Positions 5,099-6,343 of a stretch of DNA of 6,343 nucleotides are shown here, in pieces. This DNA comes from Candidatus Babelota bacterium (GTDB taxonomy: Bacteria > JAGOBX01). The stretch is taken from contig JAGOBX010000217.1 of the NCBI GenBank assembly GCA_017999075.1, positions 1-6,343 on the forward strand, given 5' to 3'. Position numbers and translations under genes: made by a program. The notes under the pieces are model-generated. The model had not been told where the DNA came from. It saw only the letters and a program-made list of their open reading frames with translations, and ran no database searches. Positions within the stretch are counted from its first letter, which is position 1. Each line of letters opens with the position of its first letter.

Positions 5099-6343
5099 AT
5101 GAAAAATACAGATGTAAAAATGCATGTTCAAGGAAAATCAATTTTTGTAGATGATATAGTTGCGCCAACAGGTATGCTGCGGGCTGTTTTTTTTACTTCA
5201 CCTGCAGCAAAAGGTAAAATAAAAAAAATAGATATTTCAAAAGCTGAAAAGGTTGAGGGCGTAATAAAAGTATTTACTTATAAAGATGTACCTGGTAAAA
5301 ATCAAATTGGACATATGGTTCACGACCAGCCTTTGTTGGCGTTTGATTCTGTTGAATATATTGGACAGCCAATTGCGATGGTTGTGGCAGAAACAAAAAA
5401 AATAGCAGATAAAGCTCGGAAATTGATAACAGTTGATATTGAACAATATGAACCTGTTTTTGATCCGAGAGAAGCTTTTGCAAAAGGAATGATTCACGGA
5501 CCAAGGAGAATTTTGACACGCGGAGATTTAGATGCTGCGTGGAAACAATGCGTATATACGGCTTCAGGAAGAATTGACAGTGGCCCGCAGGAACATTTTT
5601 ATTTTGAAACTCAGAGAGCTCTTGCCATTCCTGCTGAAGATGAAACAATAAAGGTCTGCGCCAGCGCGCAGTCTCCTGGAGCATTTCATCATCATATAGC
5701 TGAAGTACTTGGAATTCCAATGCATAAAGTTGAACTTGATATCAGAAGATTGGGCGGAGGGTTCGGCGGAAAAGAATCTTCTGCGGCATGGGTTGTAGGA
5801 CCTGCGTTAGCTGCTAAAATTTTAAATAAACCTGTTAAAATGACACTTGACAGAAATGAAGATATTGCCACTACAGGAAAACGTCATCCGTATTCTTTTG
5901 ACTATAAAATAGGTGTTGATAAAGAAGGAAAAATTATTGCCTACGAAGTTGATTTATATCAGCATGCAGGCGGTTGCGCTGATATTTCACTTGCAGTTCT
6001 CGGCAGATCATTTTTTCATACGTCAGGTTCTTATCTTATTCCTAATATAAAAGTTACTGCTGTAAGCTGCAAAACCAATATACCTCCCAATAATGCGTTT
6101 CGCGGGTTTGGAGTGCCGCAAGGAGTTTTTGCAATTGAATCCGCTATTCGGCATATAGCTGAAGTGATGGGAATAAATGAAAATATTATAAAAAAGAAAA
6201 ATTTGTTGAAAAACGGAGATTTTCTTCCCTATGGAATGCAGCTTGAAACTACAAATGCTATAAAATGCTGGGAAGCGCTTGATCAAAACGTTAACATAGA
6301 AAAACGGATAAAATCAGTAACTGAATATAATAAAAAATATTCT
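5099..6343 (+). CDS. xdhB: Xanthine dehydrogenase molybdenum-binding subunit (XdhB), 3' end outside window
   Basis: XdhB carries the molybdopterin cofactor and hydroxylates purines, typically hypoxanthine to xanthine to urate, in purine breakdown. The 415 visible residues are a little over half of a subunit usually near 770 residues, and the frame is open to the edge. Residues 1 to about 125 form the hammerhead-type N-terminal domain (GKSIFVDDI near 12-20, VEYIGQPIAMVVAET near 85-99). The molybdopterin-binding part follows. By alignment from memory with bovine xanthine oxidase, Gln191 matches Gln767, Phe222 and Glu226 in GGGFGGKE match Phe798 and Glu802, and Arg303 matches Arg880. Arg335 and Phe337 in AFRGFG match Arg912 and Phe914. 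Glu226 with Arg303 favours a purine hydroxylase over an aldehyde oxidase, which lacks both. The catalytic base equivalent to Glu1261 lies beyond the window, so activity cannot be confirmed. An xdhC maturation gene may follow. Confidence 0.93.
   Translation, partial: MKNTDVKMHVQGKSIFVDDIVAPTGMLRAVFFTSPAAKGKIKKIDISKAEKVEGVIKVFTYKDVPGKNQIGHMVHDQPLLAFDSVEYIGQPIAMVVAETKKIADKARKLITVDIEQYEPVFDPREAFAKGMIHGPRRILTRGDLDAAWKQCVYTASGRIDSGPQEHFYFETQRALAIPAEDETIKVCASAQSPGAFHHHIAEVLGIPMHKVELDIRRLGGGFGGKESSAAWVVGPALAAKILNKPVKMTLDRNEDIATTGKRHPYSFDYKIGVDKEGKIIAYEVDLYQHAGGCADISLAVLGRSFFHTSGSYLIPNIKVTAVSCKTNIPPNNAFRGFGVPQGVFAIESAIRHIAEVMGINENIIKKKNLLKNGDFLPYGMQLETTNAIKCWEALDQNVNIEKRIKSVTEYNKKYS

Noticed and set aside
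5237-5720. Open frames on the minus strand inside xdhB
   Set aside because: They lie opposite a strongly conserved XdhB coding sequence, have no recognisable domain, and are explained as shadows of the real gene.
6023-6286. Minus-strand open frame of 87 codons
   Set aside because: It lies wholly opposite the conserved XdhB region containing AFRGFG and has no family resemblance.

Overview
The window is AT-rich DNA (roughly one third G+C by eye, not computed) from a bacterium that is probably Gram-negative. The evidence is a predicted outer-membrane beta-barrel protein, the alpha subunit of the two-subunit (alpha2beta2) bacterial glycyl-tRNA synthetase, and good Shine-Dalgarno sequences before every clear gene. 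I cannot name the phylum from sequence alone.

The layout is two divergent blocks around a 244-bp AT-rich intergenic region (3440-3683). The left block reads on the minus strand, in transcription order: glyQ (3439-2591), a small FmdB-type zinc-ribbon gene (2508-2167), serC (2013-937), a beta-barrel protein resembling the phenol-degradation 'MetA' transporter-like family (909-151), and a tRNA-Pro with anticodon CGG (138-63). serC has its own good sigma70-type promoter (TTGACA, 16-nt spacer, TAAAAT). The beta-barrel gene follows serC by 27 bp and the tRNA follows the beta-barrel gene by 12 bp, so serC, the barrel gene and the tRNA may share a transcript. No G+C-rich hairpin terminator was seen anywhere in this block.

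The right block reads on the plus strand. It starts with a strong promoter (TTGACA, 17-nt spacer, TAAAAT) at 3571-3599. Then come xdhA (3684-5081), which fuses the [2Fe-2S] and FAD domains, and xdhB (5099 to past the right edge), the molybdenum-cofactor subunit. Together they encode a xanthine dehydrogenase-type purine hydroxylase: purine is oxidised at the molybdenum site in XdhB and electrons pass through the two Fe-S clusters to FAD in XdhA. The active-site Glu and Arg that separate xanthine dehydrogenases from aldehyde oxidases are both present in the visible part of XdhB.

This is mostly conserved housekeeping and metabolic DNA. I found no defence system, mobile element, CRISPR array or new multi-gene system. 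The points most worth a second look are glyQ lying apart from glyS, the tRNA packed against the 3' end of a protein gene, two extra cysteines in the zinc-ribbon protein, and start codons that differ from the longest reading frames.
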